Assembly: GCA_009741485.1 (NCBI GenBank)
Contig: CM019236.1
Span: forward strand, 67,357,402 to 67,421,401
Source of the DNA: Malurus cyaneus samueli
Lineage: Eukaryota > Chordata > Aves > Passeriformes > Maluridae
Reading direction: 5' to 3'
DNA: 64,000 bases
Shown: in pieces, positions 11,237 to 22,956 of the stretch
Position numbering within the stretch: position 1 is the stretch's first letter
Layout: each line of letters opens with the position of its first letter
Translations under genes and position numbers: made by a program
Notes under the pieces: generated by a model
Database searches by the model: none
The model's input: only the letters and a program-made list of their open reading frames with translations
What the model was told of the DNA's origin: nothing

Positions 11237-11334
11237 ATGTCCTCTCTGCTGTCCCTGTCCGGGAGGGCTGCGCTGCACAGGAGGAAGAGACCAACGGAGA
11301 GCTTGGGATCACTGAGCAGCTGGAATTGCTCTGA
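11237..11334 (+). CDS. Probable terminal exon of the plus-strand family (unit B)
   Basis: It follows ctttgcttcccag. With an incoming phase of one base it reads VLSAVPVREGCAAQEEET then NGELGITEQLELL and stops at 11332-11334. The acidic, leucine-rich C-terminus looks coding. An AT-rich 3' tail follows to about 11960, with a caataaatttaac word near 11943. Confidence 0.5.
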
Positions 11335-11960
11335 ATATATTTCTATATTTTTTATATAAATACAAGGATATTTAGATAGATAGATTGGTATTTGCATTGC
11401 TTTATCATATATTTGTAATCTCTGAATGTATATTTTTAATATTAAAGTCCTGTGTTTAGCCTTATTTTCATTACATATATAATTGTATATATATACACAC
11501 ATCAGTATAACTGTATAGTTAAACAGATGTATTTAAAGGCATATGGATATTTATAATAGTATTTGAAAGGTATTTAGAATAGTATTTTTATGTTTGTATA
11601 TAGGAGAGGTATTTATATCTTTATATTTGTATTATTGATATTGTATTTAATATATGATTTTTTTATGCCTATATATTGTTATGGGTTCATTTTATTCATT
11701 ATATTTCAATATAATATATTCCATTATATGTATATATTTTTTGATACTACTCTTTATATACTGGTTTTTATAAAGTTGTCAAAAGACTGTAACAATTTGT
11801 AATTTATTTTGTTAAACTTTAATTGATATTTGTAGTTTAGTTAGAAGTGTGGTTGTAGAACTTTGGAATAAATGTAATTTTTAAACTTATGACTTACTGA
11901 TTTTTGTGTATTTATGTATCAGAAGTGCAATGTAACAATCTTCAATAAATTTAACTTTTT
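11335..11960 (+). other. AT-rich 3' tail (unit B)
   Basis: Homologous to 2290-2825. Contains aataaa-type words and no open coding sequence. Likely 3' UTR or downstream flank. Confidence 0.45.
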
Positions 11961-13925
11961 AAATGAAATAAGTTGTGTTTTTCAAAGCAAAGAGCAGATG
12001 TGAACGGGATGATGCTGGAGGATTTTGGCAGTGAGTGAAGGGGACTGGGGGAAATTCTCCAGCCACGCCCAGCACATCCCCCAGTGTCAGTCAGGCCGGG
12101 CAGCCAAAGCGCAGATTGGGGATGGCAGCAGAGCCCCACGTTGGGTAAGAACTCACTCGCTGCAAAGGCCAGCTGAGAAAACGTGACTGCACTGAGGGTA
12201 CAGTTCCCCACAAGACACAAAGTGCAAGAGCAAGACACAAACAGGGGCCACACACTGAAGAGAAATTATTCACAATGAAAAAAAGAGAAAATGTTGCAAA
12301 ACACGTGTGAAGATACTCTGGGAGTCTGATAAAATGCTCTAAATCAGCACTGTCCAGGTACATCTTCAGCAAAAAATAGAATTTGCTAAAAATTAAACAC
12401 CTTCCATGAAAGATGAATGACACTTTACCCTTCAGTCACCTTGCTGGAGAAGTGGAAGATGTCCTTATTCCTGAGAATTTGTGCCCTTCAGCAACTCCCT
12501 CACATTAAATAAAAGATTATGTACTATCACTTGTGGCCTTAAATGAAAACAGCCCTGCCCTCGTGACAGCATTTGCAAACTCTTCCCTCCTCCTGTCCCC
12601 ACATCTCACAAACTGAACCGTCCCTTCCTGTCCAAACTGTGCCAGAGCTGAGGGAGGGCTTCAGCAACTCAGGAGGCTGCAATGCCACCACAGGCAGGGA
12701 GGTTTTGCAAAGCTTCCTCAGCATCAGTGGACTCTGGATTTGCCAGTCTCCTTCTGGAATATTGTCCTGTTCATGAATGATCTTGGAGGACACTGAGCCT
12801 CCAGCTCACACAAGTTTCACTATAAAGTGTGTTTTCTTCACGGCTTGGATAGAGGAAAATGAAAATTCTAAGTTTTAGAGTGAATTGTGGGTTCTGCTGT
12901 AGCTGCATTTGCTCCATCATTTGTGGAAAGTAGAGTCAAAGCTTCAATTTGCCAGCAGATGCGAACCCACAAAGAGTACACACAGAGACCTGAAGGAGGC
13001 CCAGTTGTGCTTGCTGCATGCTGGCCAAGGAAAAGGATGGAACAAAATCCCCTTTTATGCAGATTGAGTCTCTGTGTATTGTTGTCTTCAGGGCTGTCTG
13101 GGGTAAGGCATGGTAATCCAGCCACAAACTGTGACTGTGTGAGCTCTGACAGTGACCTGCTTCTCCAGAGTGAGGGACAAGGCCAGCCCAAAAGCCAGTG
13201 CTGGACACAAGAAAACCCCAGAAAAACTACACACCTGGGAACCAAGGGTGTAAAAAGGAGCGTGTGGGCAGACTGCAGAGAAAACCTATAAAAACACACT
13301 CAGGTGGACCCAAGGCCAGGTAGGAAGGGGTTACCAACAGCAATGTCTGCCTCCTGCCAATGAAGAGGAGGAAACCCCCACCAACACCATCACAGCCCTT
13401 CCACAAAGAGACCCAGGATGCTGATGGCTCCCTGTGAGCCCCAGGCTGTGGCTGACAGCTGTGGGACCTGGGAAAGCGTTTGAAGGGCCAGCACAGCACA
13501 CAGAGGTGCTGGGGCTGTTTCTGTACTCAGCTCTCACTGCTCCACTGGGGCTTTTCAGCATCAGCTCATCCCAGGGGAGTGTGAGTGGCACAAGTGCCCC
13601 AGATGTAACACTGATTGTCAGAAGCCTGGGGGAGGTGTCGCACATGTGCCACTTGCAGGAGGCAGCTGGCAGAAGATGGGTGAAAGCCTCATCTCTGGGG
13701 ACACTTCGCCTGGCAACCATTCCCAGTCTCACAGGCACAGGCAGGCAGCAGGGGAGCACCAGAGATGCTGCACCCTCCAGAGAGGGTCTGCAGTCGGATG
13801 GCCAAAGGCCTCCACCAATGGACTGCAGTGGAACACCGGACCGGGCCAGTGCTCTCCTGGCAGCAGGCAGAGCTTGGGAGGAGCCAGGGGCTGTAAAAGT
13901 AACTGCGGCACAAGCTCGGGGGCTG
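11960..13925. other. Non-coding stretch between the gene tail and the GC island (unit B)
   Basis: Closely matches 2826-4780. No gene supported. Includes the dispersed repeat at about 13135-13195. Confidence 0.45.
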
Positions 13926-14165
13926 CCCTCGCTGGGCCTTGCTCGCCCTCGTGTGTGCGCTGCCTCCCCGTGTCCCGGACCGACGCCCGGTGCGCTTCGT
14001 CCCTGCCTTCCTGCCGGATCCACCCGCGTCCAACCCCGCCCGCCCGGGATCAGCCGCGATCCCGCCCGGCCCTGTCCAGGGTGCTGTCCCTGCTGCCCGC
14101 TCCGCACTCGCCGCTGTCCGGCCGCCCGTGGCCGCGGGAGCGGGGCCTGTGGGGGGAGCGCCCGC
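13925..14165. promoter_or_regulatory. GC-rich CpG-island-like segment (unit B)
   Basis: Near-identical counterpart of 4780-5010, with the same GC-box-like and CpG-dense content. Its purpose cannot be shown from sequence. Confidence 0.4.
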
Positions 14166-14589
14166 TCTGATCTCTGCCTGCCCTGGCTGTCTCTAACCCC
14201 ATCCTTTGCCATTTCCCTTCCTCCTTTTCTGTCCTCAGCAGGGAAACTACTTTGTTGTTGTTGTGTTTTTGTTGTTGTTTGTTTGTTGTTGTTTTTGTTT
14301 AAAGTACAGCATTTCCTGAATCATCCTGTGACGGGAGCAGCTGTCCGTGCTGCCCGCTCTGCCTTTGGCACCCGCTGCCCTGCGGGTGTGCAGCTGCAGC
14401 AGCATTTCCTGAGGGAAGAGGCGCTGCCGCCATGGCCCTGGGCCTGAGGCTGTGCCCCACCGGCCGTGGGTGCAGCCATGGTGGGGCACGAGGGGAAGGG
14501 TAAAGGCACCAGGAGGCTGAGAAGGCATTGCCCAGACACTGTGTGAGGGAAGTAAAAATTCCTTTACTTTTCCCATTAAAAAAGGATTG

Positions 14590-15658
14590 CACGACCCCTG
14601 CCAGTCCTGCTGGTAGGGCAGCCTCTTGGAGGGGTAGGGAGAGTCCTGGGGGTCAGGGGCCCTTCTCTTGGGGTGGCGCTGGGGTCCACAGGGTCTGGGC
14701 CTGCTGCTCTGGGCAGAGGAGCCTGCCACCATCACCACCTCCTGCTCTGGCTCCTCCTGGGCCCAGATCTCCTCTGCAGACAAGGTCACAATTGGTGGGC
14801 GGCTGTGACCCCTGGGGTGGGTAGCCTCTCTTGTGGCACCTTCATTCGCCTCCATGTGGGCTGCACGGCTGCTGGCTGGAGTCTCCACCTGAGAGCTGGG
14901 GGAGCTGGAGCTGGAGCTGGTGGACCTGCTGGAGGAGCTGGAGCTGGGGGAGCTGGAGCTGTCTGTGCTGGGGTTGCTGCTGCCTGCTGTGCTGTCATCC
15001 ACATCGGGAGAAGCGTGGGAGTGCAGCAGCCTCTGGGCCCCCTGGCTGTACTGGCTCACAGTGTCAGCGGCACTGTGTGTTCCTCCAATTGTCCTGCAGA
15101 ATCTGGATCAGGATCTCCTGGTCTGGCCCATACACACAGAGAGCGTGCAGGATGCAGCTCTGTGAGCTCTCTGCCAGCCACCACCGCTCCCCTTACATAG
15201 TCTTTGTCCTCTGGCACAGCCGAGTCCGCGGGGGATCCAGACATGCACGTTCCCATACTGCACGAAAAGTTCTGCCCAGACCTCGGCAAGGAGCACTGCC
15301 CAACAGCTCCGGGCTTGGTGGCATCTTGAGGAGCAGAGGGATGGAACGGCACAGGGGCTTGGGGCTGTTCTCTGTCTCTGGTCGCTGGGAGCTCTCCTGC
15401 CTAGTCCTGAGTGAGCCTGCTGGCAGCTGCTCAGGGGCTGTGATGACAATCTCCAGACAGTCACCTGCATCATCAGAAAACCTGAGAAGTTTCTATTGCT
15501 CCTCTCCAGAGCGGGCAGGATGGATTTGTCATTGCCTCACCGCAGGCATGCAGGCACCCGGCCAGAAGCGGTTGGCCACTAGGGCAGAGCAGTAAGCCAC
15601 AGTCATCACGCAGGTGTCCTGGCAGATGGCAAGATTTGCCACCCGTCTCTGTGGCCAT
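14590..15658 (-). pseudogene. Topors-like RING-finger gene, frame-broken copy B
   Basis: Read on the minus strand from an ATG at 15658 (MATETGGKS). The RING region is badly disrupted, and only a CPL-type remnant of the last metal-ligand pair is visible. Downstream, family segments are clear: LLAEVWAELF; DPDSAGQLEEHT; the QGAQRLLHSHA serine-rich region with long Ser runs; and EEPEQEVVMVAG followed by KRRAPDPQDSP. The latter is the usual C-terminal motif of songbird Topors-like proteins. The segments fall in different frames. The block is more indel-rich than copy A, so sequencing error and genuine decay cannot be separated. Confidence 0.7.
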
Positions 15659-16765
15659 ATTTGTGCCTCTGCAGCACGTGGGAAAGCTGAGCATCAAGGA
15701 GCTGCTACTTCTTCGCTGGTGTCCACACTGCAGGAAAGGGGATGGAAGGAAATGGCCAGGGCTGCTGTAAAGGAACCCTCAGCAGCCCCCTGAGCCCCAT
15801 GGCCACCCCGAGGGGACGTTTTCCTGCACAGCTTCACCCTCAGTGCTGCAAGCACCTGCAGTGCCAGGCTGCCCCAGTGCAGGCAGGGCCGGGCAAGACA
15901 CTGCCTGCTCGCTCTGGAGATGGCACTGTGGACCTGCCGAGAAACAGCAACCGCTACAGCAGGAGAGAAACTGGCTCGACCTGCCCCCTCGCTAGCGATG
16001 CTCGGCAGGAATTCAGGGTGGAAGCCCGCTGGCTCCAGCTTCTGCCATGTTCAGATACAAGCAGAAGGGACGAAATGTTCAGGGTATTGCTCAGTCCTCC
16101 AATCTGTCTCCTGCTGATTTTATCTCCATGACCTGGTGATCGTCTCTGTCCAGGGCATGTTGTCATGAAGAAGAAGAAAATCTTGTTCAGCTTCTGTATT
16201 TCCATTGTCTCTCCCTGGCACCTGCACATCCCATGTCCATTGCCCTGTGTGCTTCTATCCGCTGCTCTGACCCTTGCCAAGGTTTCTGGTGAGGAGCAGG
16301 TGGTGGGAACCCATGAGCCTGGAATGCCTTTGGCTGGACAATGCCTCCTCCTTCTCCTTTCCTCTGGGAAGCTGCTGACTTGGAGAACCTGGGTGCTGGT
16401 GGGCTGCAGCCCTGGGTGAGAAGTCTCCCATCCCCTGGGTTTGTGTTCCCTGCGGCAGGGAGAAGCAGAAACAGATATTTTGCTCCCTTTCCATCCATCT
16501 CCACTGAACACTTGCCCCAATCCACGGCTCCTTTCCGCTTCCCATCTCCTGTGTTCCTGGAAGCCAATGTGTGGTGCTCTTGAAGGAAGCAAGCGATGGA
16601 GCCTCATCCCACATCTGCAGGAAGAGCTGGAGTGCTGCGCTTCAGAGTGGGGTAAGGGGCCACAGGAACCCTTTGAAGTACAGTTGCGGCCATAGGAGAC
16701 AAAGCTGAAGGCCAATACTGACCCAGTCTTCCCTTTTCTTCCCTTCTTCTTTTCTTGCTCCACAG

Positions 16766-17110
16766 TTCCCTCATACCAGGACGTTGGTCCTGCCTCACCA
16801 GAGTATTCAGATCTGCCTCCAGGCCTCTACATGCAAAGTGCAGGAGCTCAGGGGTGTGAGACTTCCCCAGCACCTCCCAAGCAAGTGTTTGCCACCTCTG
16901 GACTTTTTGGGGATTCATCAGAGAAATCAGTTGCACGCAAATTTCAACTCGAGCGTCTCACCACTCCACTCATGCGCATGGACCTTAAACATTACCCTGA
17001 GCTCATGGTTCGCCTGGTGTGCATAGACCATCCAAACACTTCCAGGGCCCTTACAGGGAGCAGCAGCTGCACCTCTTCAGAGCAGCAGTCTCCAGCTGAC
17101 AGCCCATCAG
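16766..17110 (+). CDS. Pro/Ser/Tyr-rich exon 1 of the most complete plus-strand family gene
   Basis: A strong acceptor (cttgctccacag) and donor (catcag|gtaggg) bound a fully open 345-bp exon. It reads PSYQDVGPASPEYSDLPPG, then LYMQSAGAQG, an SPAPPKQVF block, and ends GSSSCTSSEQQSPADSPSG. The composition looks like an intrinsically disordered regulatory region. It is paralogous to the exon at 18076-18372 with the same phases, so this is an internal exon duplication. An insertion of about 18 residues around ARKFQLERLTTPLMRMDLKH distinguishes it. I do not recognise the protein. Confidence 0.65.
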
Positions 17111-17651
17111 GTAGGGAAAGAGTTTGTACCCTTGCTTTTCAAACAACTCCTCCAAAGTGACTGTTGGTAGTATTTTTCCATTGTGCTCTATCATGGGCAT
17201 ATGTTCAAGTGAGAATCAGGTAGAAAGTGTCAGGTTGACTAGGAAGAGAAGCCTTGGATGCAAAAGGATTCTCTGTCTTCTTTTCCTGTCCTTTCTGCAT
17301 ATTGGGAGCATGTCCTGGTCACTTTCCGGACAGCTTCCCTGCTGAGGTGCAAGTGTGAAGCAAAAAAATACTGGCTGACAAATGGTCAGGTGTTAGGTGA
17401 ACACCCCCCCCGCTTTCTTTGAATTTGGGAGGGCATTCATTTCTTTGAATGAAGCCAAATGGGGACAGTGATAGGATATTGCAGATTTTTGAGATCATCT
17501 GTCCTGCAAATGAAACTGCCATTGAAATGGGCTCTATGTGCCACAGAACAGTTGTGTCTGCAGAATACAGCCTCACCCACAAGATTGCTTTTTAGAATAA
17601 AATTTTATGCAGTTTAGACAGTTTAATTTCTGGTTTTAATTACAGTGTGTG

Positions 17652-17669
17652 TGTCTGAGGATTTTGGCT
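17652..17669 (+). CDS. Possible microexon, plus-strand family
   Basis: The homologous intron copies contain a tiny candidate exon flanked by splice-like signals. The clearer one is near 18878-18894: gtctgcag, then aactgggatcttctgag, then gtaaat. At 17652 the acceptor is degraded (ctgag). About 17 bp; weak support. Confidence 0.2.
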
Positions 17670-18075
17670 CTTCCTACGTGAATCCACTTTCTGTGGTCTG
17701 TTGTGATGAGAAACTCAAGCAGCCAAATCCAAAAACTGATTGGGGACATAAGAAAGTCTGTGATTATAACTTGTGTGTGTTTGTGTCCCTTTGGAGCAGA
17801 GGGGAAAAGATGTGGCAGTTGGGTTTCTGGCAGTTGCCTCTGCCAGGGAATTGCAGTGGGACAGTTTTCCCAGATGGTTGAACTAACAGGGCAGAGCTAA
17901 ATAGACAAGGAATTGGTTGTTGCAAAGCCCCAGAACATGATTGGTGTTTTTTCTTTCTTGCCCTGCTTGAGCTTTTCTCTTGCTGGTAGAGGTATAGTTG
18001 CTGCCAAGGGAGACAAAGCCAAAGCCCAGCACTGATCCAGTCTTCTCTTTGCTTCTTCTCTGCTCTGCTACACAG

Positions 18076-18372
18076 CTACCTCATGCCAGGACTTCTCTGC
18101 TGTCTCCCCTGAGGTTTCACAGGTGCCTTCAGGTCTTTACATGCAAAGTGCAGGTGCTCAAGGGTCCCAGGCTTTCCCAGCACCTCCCAAGCAAGTGTTT
18201 TCCCCCTATGGACTTCTTGGGGTTTCATCAGAGGGATCATACAAATTTCAATGCCAGCCTGAGCTCATCATTCCGCCGGTTCCTGTGGACCATCAGACCA
18301 CTTCCATGGCCCTTCCAGAGAGCAGCAGCTGCACATTTACAGAGCAGCACTCCCGACTCTATAGCCCATCAG
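18076..18372 (+). CDS. Pro/Ser/Tyr-rich exon 2 (duplicate) of the plus-strand family gene
   Basis: Acceptor ctctgctacacag and donor catcag|gtaggg. Open throughout in the same phase as the exon at 16766. It reads TSCQDFSAVSPEVSQVPSG, then LYMQSAGAQGSQAFPAPPK, YGLLGVSSEG and HSRLYSPSG. Clear exon duplication with about 1 kb of homologous flanking intron on each side. A second copy lies at about 27886-28185 but is broken by many indels. Unrecognised product. Confidence 0.65.
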
Positions 18373-18877
18373 GTAGGGAAAGAATTTCTACCCTTGCTTT
18401 TCAAACAGCTCCTGGAAACTGACCATTCAAAGAATTTTTTTCCTCTGTTGTGTAGATCTCAAGTGTGAATTCAGACAGAATTGTCAAGCTCTACTAGGGC
18501 AGCGGGCCTCTGAAAACAAAAACAGTCTCTATCTGCTTTGTCTGTCCGTCCTTCCTCCAGATTTGGAGGGTTCCTTGGGGGCTGTCCAGACAGCCTCTTG
18601 GTAGGGGTGAAAGGTCGAGGTGAAAAGCATTTGCCCACAACTGCTCAGTGTCAGGTGAACTCCCATTTTTCTTTGAATAAAGCCAAGCTAGGACGGTGAT
18701 AGGATATTGCAGAGTTTTGAGTTTTAAGTTTTTGTCTCTCCTGTTAAGAGGGCTATTACATTTCAGTGAGCTCTGTGTGTCCCCAGAACAGTTGCAGCTA
18801 CACAATATGACCTTACCCACAAGATTGCTTTTTACAATACAAACACAGTTTAATTTTAGCATGTGTGTCTGCAGAAC

Positions 18878-18894
18878 TGGGATCTTCTGAGGTA
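18878..18894 (+). CDS. Possible 17-bp microexon, plus-strand family
   Basis: Acceptor tgtgtgtctgcag, 17 bases, then a gtaaat donor. It sits between the duplicated Pro/Ser exon and the acidic exon. Only the splice-site pattern and its paralogue support it. Confidence 0.25.
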
Positions 18895-19228
18895 AATCCA
18901 CTTTCAGTGGTCTGTTGTGATGAGAAACTCAGAAGCAGCCACATCAAAAAGCTGGTGGGGAAGTAGAAAAAGCTGTGATTGTAAAGTGTTAGTGTGTGTG
19001 TGTGTAGATCAATTTTACAGTCCATACTTTATTACCCATCCACATCAATTAGAATAAATACATTTTAAGAGGAAGAAACCCATCTTCTAGTCTCCTGGGA
19101 AGTACAAATCCATTTCTGGCATTGAGTTTGCTGTGTGCATTCTGTGGTGTTTGATCCACGACAGCAATAGAGCTCTGCATCTGAAAGCCCCATTCTGGAG
19201 TGTGACCCACGTGTTTGGATTCTTGCAG

Positions 19229-19416
19229 CCACAGCAGGCAGTTCAGGCCTCGGTACTCCATCTGGCACTCCTGGTTGTGCAGCACTGATGGCTTCCAGCT
19301 GGGCATGGAATGCATCTGGGGAAGAGGAATTGCCACCGCTGGATCTGGACCTTGTTCTTGAGACACTGGAGGAGATGTTTTCACTATCCCGGCCTGAAAG
19401 ATCTCCCTTTTCTCAG
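19229..19416 (+). CDS. Acidic exon, activation-domain-like, plus-strand family gene
   Basis: Acceptor ggattcttgcag and donor tctcag|gtaact. The exon is open with an incoming phase of one base and ends in phase 0, which fits the next exon. The residues include a Gly/Thr/Ser-rich start, then GEEELPPLDLDLVLETLEEM and FSLSRPERSPFSQ. The acidic plus leucine pattern resembles transactivation or coactivator-binding motifs, but that is an inference from composition. The copy at 29057-29247 has lost the acceptor (ttcttgatg). Confidence 0.55.
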
Positions 19417-20325
19417 GTAACTCCAAGGGATATCAATGAAAGGGGCTAGACTGAGAGTTTTGTAATCGTGTTTCATGGCTGAGAAGGAAACGTTTCTTGA
19501 ATTGAACTTTGAATGGACAGGGAAGGATTAGCTTGGTAAAGCAAAATATCCAAAAGAAGAGGGAATATAAAGTCTCCTCCCTTAATGAGGGTGAGCGGTA
19601 TGAGCTTGTGTTGGCCAAGTTTGGGTGCTCCTTTTCTTGGGAAGATTCCCCTAGAGCCAGCACTTCTGGGGTGATGAAATGGAAGCTTTGACAGCTTTTG
19701 GACTGTGTTTGAGAAGTCAATCTTCTCCATTGTTGAAGGCCTTTGGAGCCCAGGCTTCCTTGTTAGGAGCAGGGGATTGATTAAGTATGTGAGCTCTGGA
19801 GTCTTTTAGGGGACAAGTATGTTGGATTTGAGGCCCCATGACTTGTGTGATTGGAGATGACAGTGATGGTTCTGGACATGAAATAGTTAAGGACCCCTTT
19901 AAGCCCAGGGGCTTCTTCTGTGTTGAAGAGCAATTTCATCAGGGACTTTAAGGCCTTTTATTTGACAGATTCCCTCTTTGGATTAGGAGTCCCTTTGCTC
20001 TTCACTCTTGCACCTTCCCAAACTTGCCTGGAGTTTTCAGTTTCTGTGTCGGCCTTTTTGCATAGTACTATGCAACTTTGCCATTTCATTTAATATGCAG
20101 ACCCATTGCCTGCTGTATATTTATTAGTGAGAAAAGGCAAAGTCAAGGTGGGGAGTTCGATTTTTTGGAATCCTCAGTATCTCGTTGCTGATGACTTCTA
20201 TAACTCATACAGCTTTCAGAAGTGTTTCCATCATGGAGAGAAGGAAATGTGGCAAGACCTGAACTACTGTATCCCTGAAGTGATTCCAAGAAAATAGTGA
20301 GTGATCCTTCTGTTTTTCTTTTCAG

Positions 20326-20443
20326 GGAGATACCAATGTCTCTGAGTCTTCAGAAGGGGAGCCTGTGAATGGGGCTACATCAGAGAGAGCTTTGCCTGGC
20401 ACTGTCAGCTGCAAGAACAGTTCCCTGGAGCCCAAGGAGCCTG
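20326..20443 (+). CDS. Ser/Glu-rich exon of the plus-strand family gene
   Basis: Acceptor tttttcttttcag and donor gcctg|gtaagg. It opens in phase 0, continuing the previous exon: GDTNVSESSEGEPVNGATSE, then RALPGTVSCKNSSLEPKEP. It ends in phase 1. Paralogues are 1-125 and 30146-30247. Probably disordered; function unknown. Confidence 0.6.
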
Positions 20444-21053
20444 GTAAGGAGAGAGCCCACACTGGTTTGGAGAGGTGTGAGAGGGCTGCTCTGAGCCTGA
20501 CTCTGGCAGGAAGAGTTGAGTTCTTGGGTGCAGGGTTGGTGCTTCCTGGTGCCTTTAGTTGAAATACTGCACTGGCACAGCCTCCCCCAGCCCTGCCCTC
20601 CACGCTTCTCCAGAGGTGCTGACACCGAGTCCTGTGCTGTGGCAAGAGAGCAGTGAATAAACCTGACCTTCGGGCACTTATGTCACCAAGCTGGGTGTCC
20701 CAGTTTGGTTCATATCTCAGCTTCAACCATTTCAGTGAGGACTGAGGGCTCTCTGTCAGCACCGAGAAAGAACAACGCTGGGCTTCTTTGTGTGAGCTGG
20801 GCCTGCCTGTGCTTCAAGCTCTCGGTTGCCATTTGCACTGCAAGCACTGAGACTTTATTGGGATACTTCAGTACTTGACACAGATTTGAAAACTTGGAGG
20901 GATCCCTGTTCCTTAAAGGGCAGGCTTCAGACTCCCAAGTGAGAATGTGCCTTTCAGGCCATCTTTTAAAATTCATGATGGAAGTACAATTGCTGTCAAT
21001 GGGAAAATGTTCACAAGGGCCAATATTGACTCAGCATTCCCTTTGCTTCCCAG

Positions 21054-21100
21054 ATATCCATCTGATCTACCTCTCCAGGAGGGCTGCCTCCAATTGGTTT
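21054..21100 (+). CDS. Start of the terminal exon, joined to foreign sequence in this copy
   Basis: The acceptor ctttgcttcccag is followed by an in-phase DIHLIYLSRRAA. From about 21088 the sequence departs from the 30861 copy and matches 36966 onward, so the exon has lost its normal end. The frame continues open to 21379 into LTR-related sequence. This marks a deletion or rearrangement breakpoint. Confidence 0.5.
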
Positions 21101-21306
21101 TGTATCACTCATTGCAACCTCTTTGCCTGGATTAGCCTTGCTCTACAAATGCAGAAAGACAGGCGAGGTTGCTCCCAAATTTTTGTTCTGCTCAACTCAT
21201 TTAAATTTGCAACTGAATGTGTGTCTGCAGTTGAGGTGATGAAGAAAAAAATAGGCTGTGGCATTCCACAAAAGGAATCACTTGTCTGCATTTCACAGAC
21301 GCCTCT

Positions 21307-22518
21307 TGTCATGGTTTTGCTTGGTCCAATTTTGGTGGTGGGGGATGGGGATCAAGAACCACAAAGATGGCTGCTGTGAGAAGTCCTTTTCTCCTTCTTC
21401 TTCTTCTCCAGCAAAGGGAGGCCTGCCCCCCTCCTGTGTTTCAGAGCCAACCCATCCATTGGTTCTGAGGTTGATGGACAGGCTGACCATCAGGCCTGGG
21501 CCAATTACACAGGATAGTTACACCTCTTGATGACGTATTTTGTAGTATTTAAGAAGAGAATTCATAACAAGATAGTGCGGCTGCCATGTTTAGTTAATTG
21601 ATAGCATGTAGTTTTAGTATCTTGCACTGGAAAGAAACAGAGCAGATGAGGGTGAGGAGATGTAAGAAGAATGGAGACACCAAGATCATAGAACAGTAAG
21701 GAGACGTGCCCTTGTGTGGTTCTCGGACAAGCTGGAGGAGATAAGTGTTCTTGAAAGGACCTTTTTCCATCATATTGAGAGAGAGACCTGTATAGAGAAT
21801 AAAGCGACCTTGCTGTGAGGAAAAAAACCCTGGCTTTTTGAGGACTGGACTTATTTGATAGAAGCCAAGAAAATAGAGAAGAGGTTTGCTCCCCCACGAA
21901 GTTTTGATGTAGAAGAAGCTGTGTTTTGTGTTTTGCCAGGAGGTTTGTGATAATGGACTCACGTTGCTGAAAAAAAAAACAACATGGGCTTTAAGGACAT
22001 TTCTTCCTTTTCTCCTGCGAGGTAAAGAAGTTCCTTTCTGCTATTAGCAGTTTTGCACTGACTGTTTCTCAAAAAGGACACATCCCACAGCTGGAGCTGT
22101 AAGAATGTTTTATCCTACAACGTTGGACAACAGCTGAGTGTTTGATCTGTGTTAGACTTTCATTCTCCTCCCCCCCTGTGTGTGAGGGACAACATGGAGG
22201 GTGGAGAAGGGGACTTGGAAAAGAGAGGGTCCCGAAAGTGATAACAGGTGTCTTAAATTGTCCATTTTATTTTTCTTCTCTTTGTAAATACCCTATCTTT
22301 GTTTTCACCCAGTGCCAGTTCTTAGTAGTGTGTAGTAATAAATCTATCTTGCAACTTAAGTTATGCAGCCTGTCTGACCTTTTGGAGTAATAGTATCTTT
22401 CTCAATTATGTTATTTATAAAGCCATAAATTTTTCGTGTTAATTGGTTTTCGCTCTCCCTTCTCCCTCCGGTGGGGGGGAAAGGAGGGAACGTCGTGGGC
22501 ACAGTTCAAACCACGACA
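21307..22518. mobile_element. Solo LTR of an avian endogenous retrovirus (ERVL-type)
   Basis: It starts tgtcatggttttgcttgg and ends cacagttcaaaccacgaca, the TG...CA ends typical of passerine ERVL LTRs. It is flanked on both sides by the same 5-bp word cctct (21302-21306 and 22519-22523), a perfect target-site duplication. No internal viral genes lie next to it, so it is a recombination-derived solo LTR of about 1.2 kb. A 5' fragment of the same insertion is present at 37184-37600. Confidence 0.8.
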
Positions 22519-22956
22519 CCTCTCCACCTATTAAAGTATTGTAGTCCTGGTTTATAAAATGGACAGGTATGAAACAACTTTGATAGACAGAGATTAAAAG
22601 GCTTGTGGATTTTTTGGTTTTTTCTGGTTTGTGTTTTTTTAGAATATGGAGGAGGAAAACTACCCAAAAAGTGTTGTTTTTATGACATTTAAAAATATAC
22701 TACATAAAAATTAACAACTGCTGATACATGAGAATTAAAAAGACCCAAATGTTTCAGTATACTAATAATGAGAAACACAGGATGGGAAAAATACATAACT
22801 GCACTACAATCAAAGGTAGAAACTGTACTTTAATGACCTCTTTTTACATTTACTACATTTTTTTTCCTTCTAATGGGAAGCTTGGATATTGCTTAAGAGA
22901 ACTGACAAAACTTGAAAATTAAATGCTCATTTCTTCTGGTGCTGGCGTAAGTTCAT

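Larger units (their letters stand above)
9840..16675. repeat. Segmental duplication, unit B
   Basis: Second copy of unit A, in direct orientation and offset by about 9.1-9.3 kb. Homology starts at the exon acceptor near 9861 and stops near 16675, where the sequence passes directly into the upstream part of the next plus-strand family member at 16.7 kb. The exons read more cleanly here than in unit A, but the Topors-like part has more indels. Confidence 0.85.
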
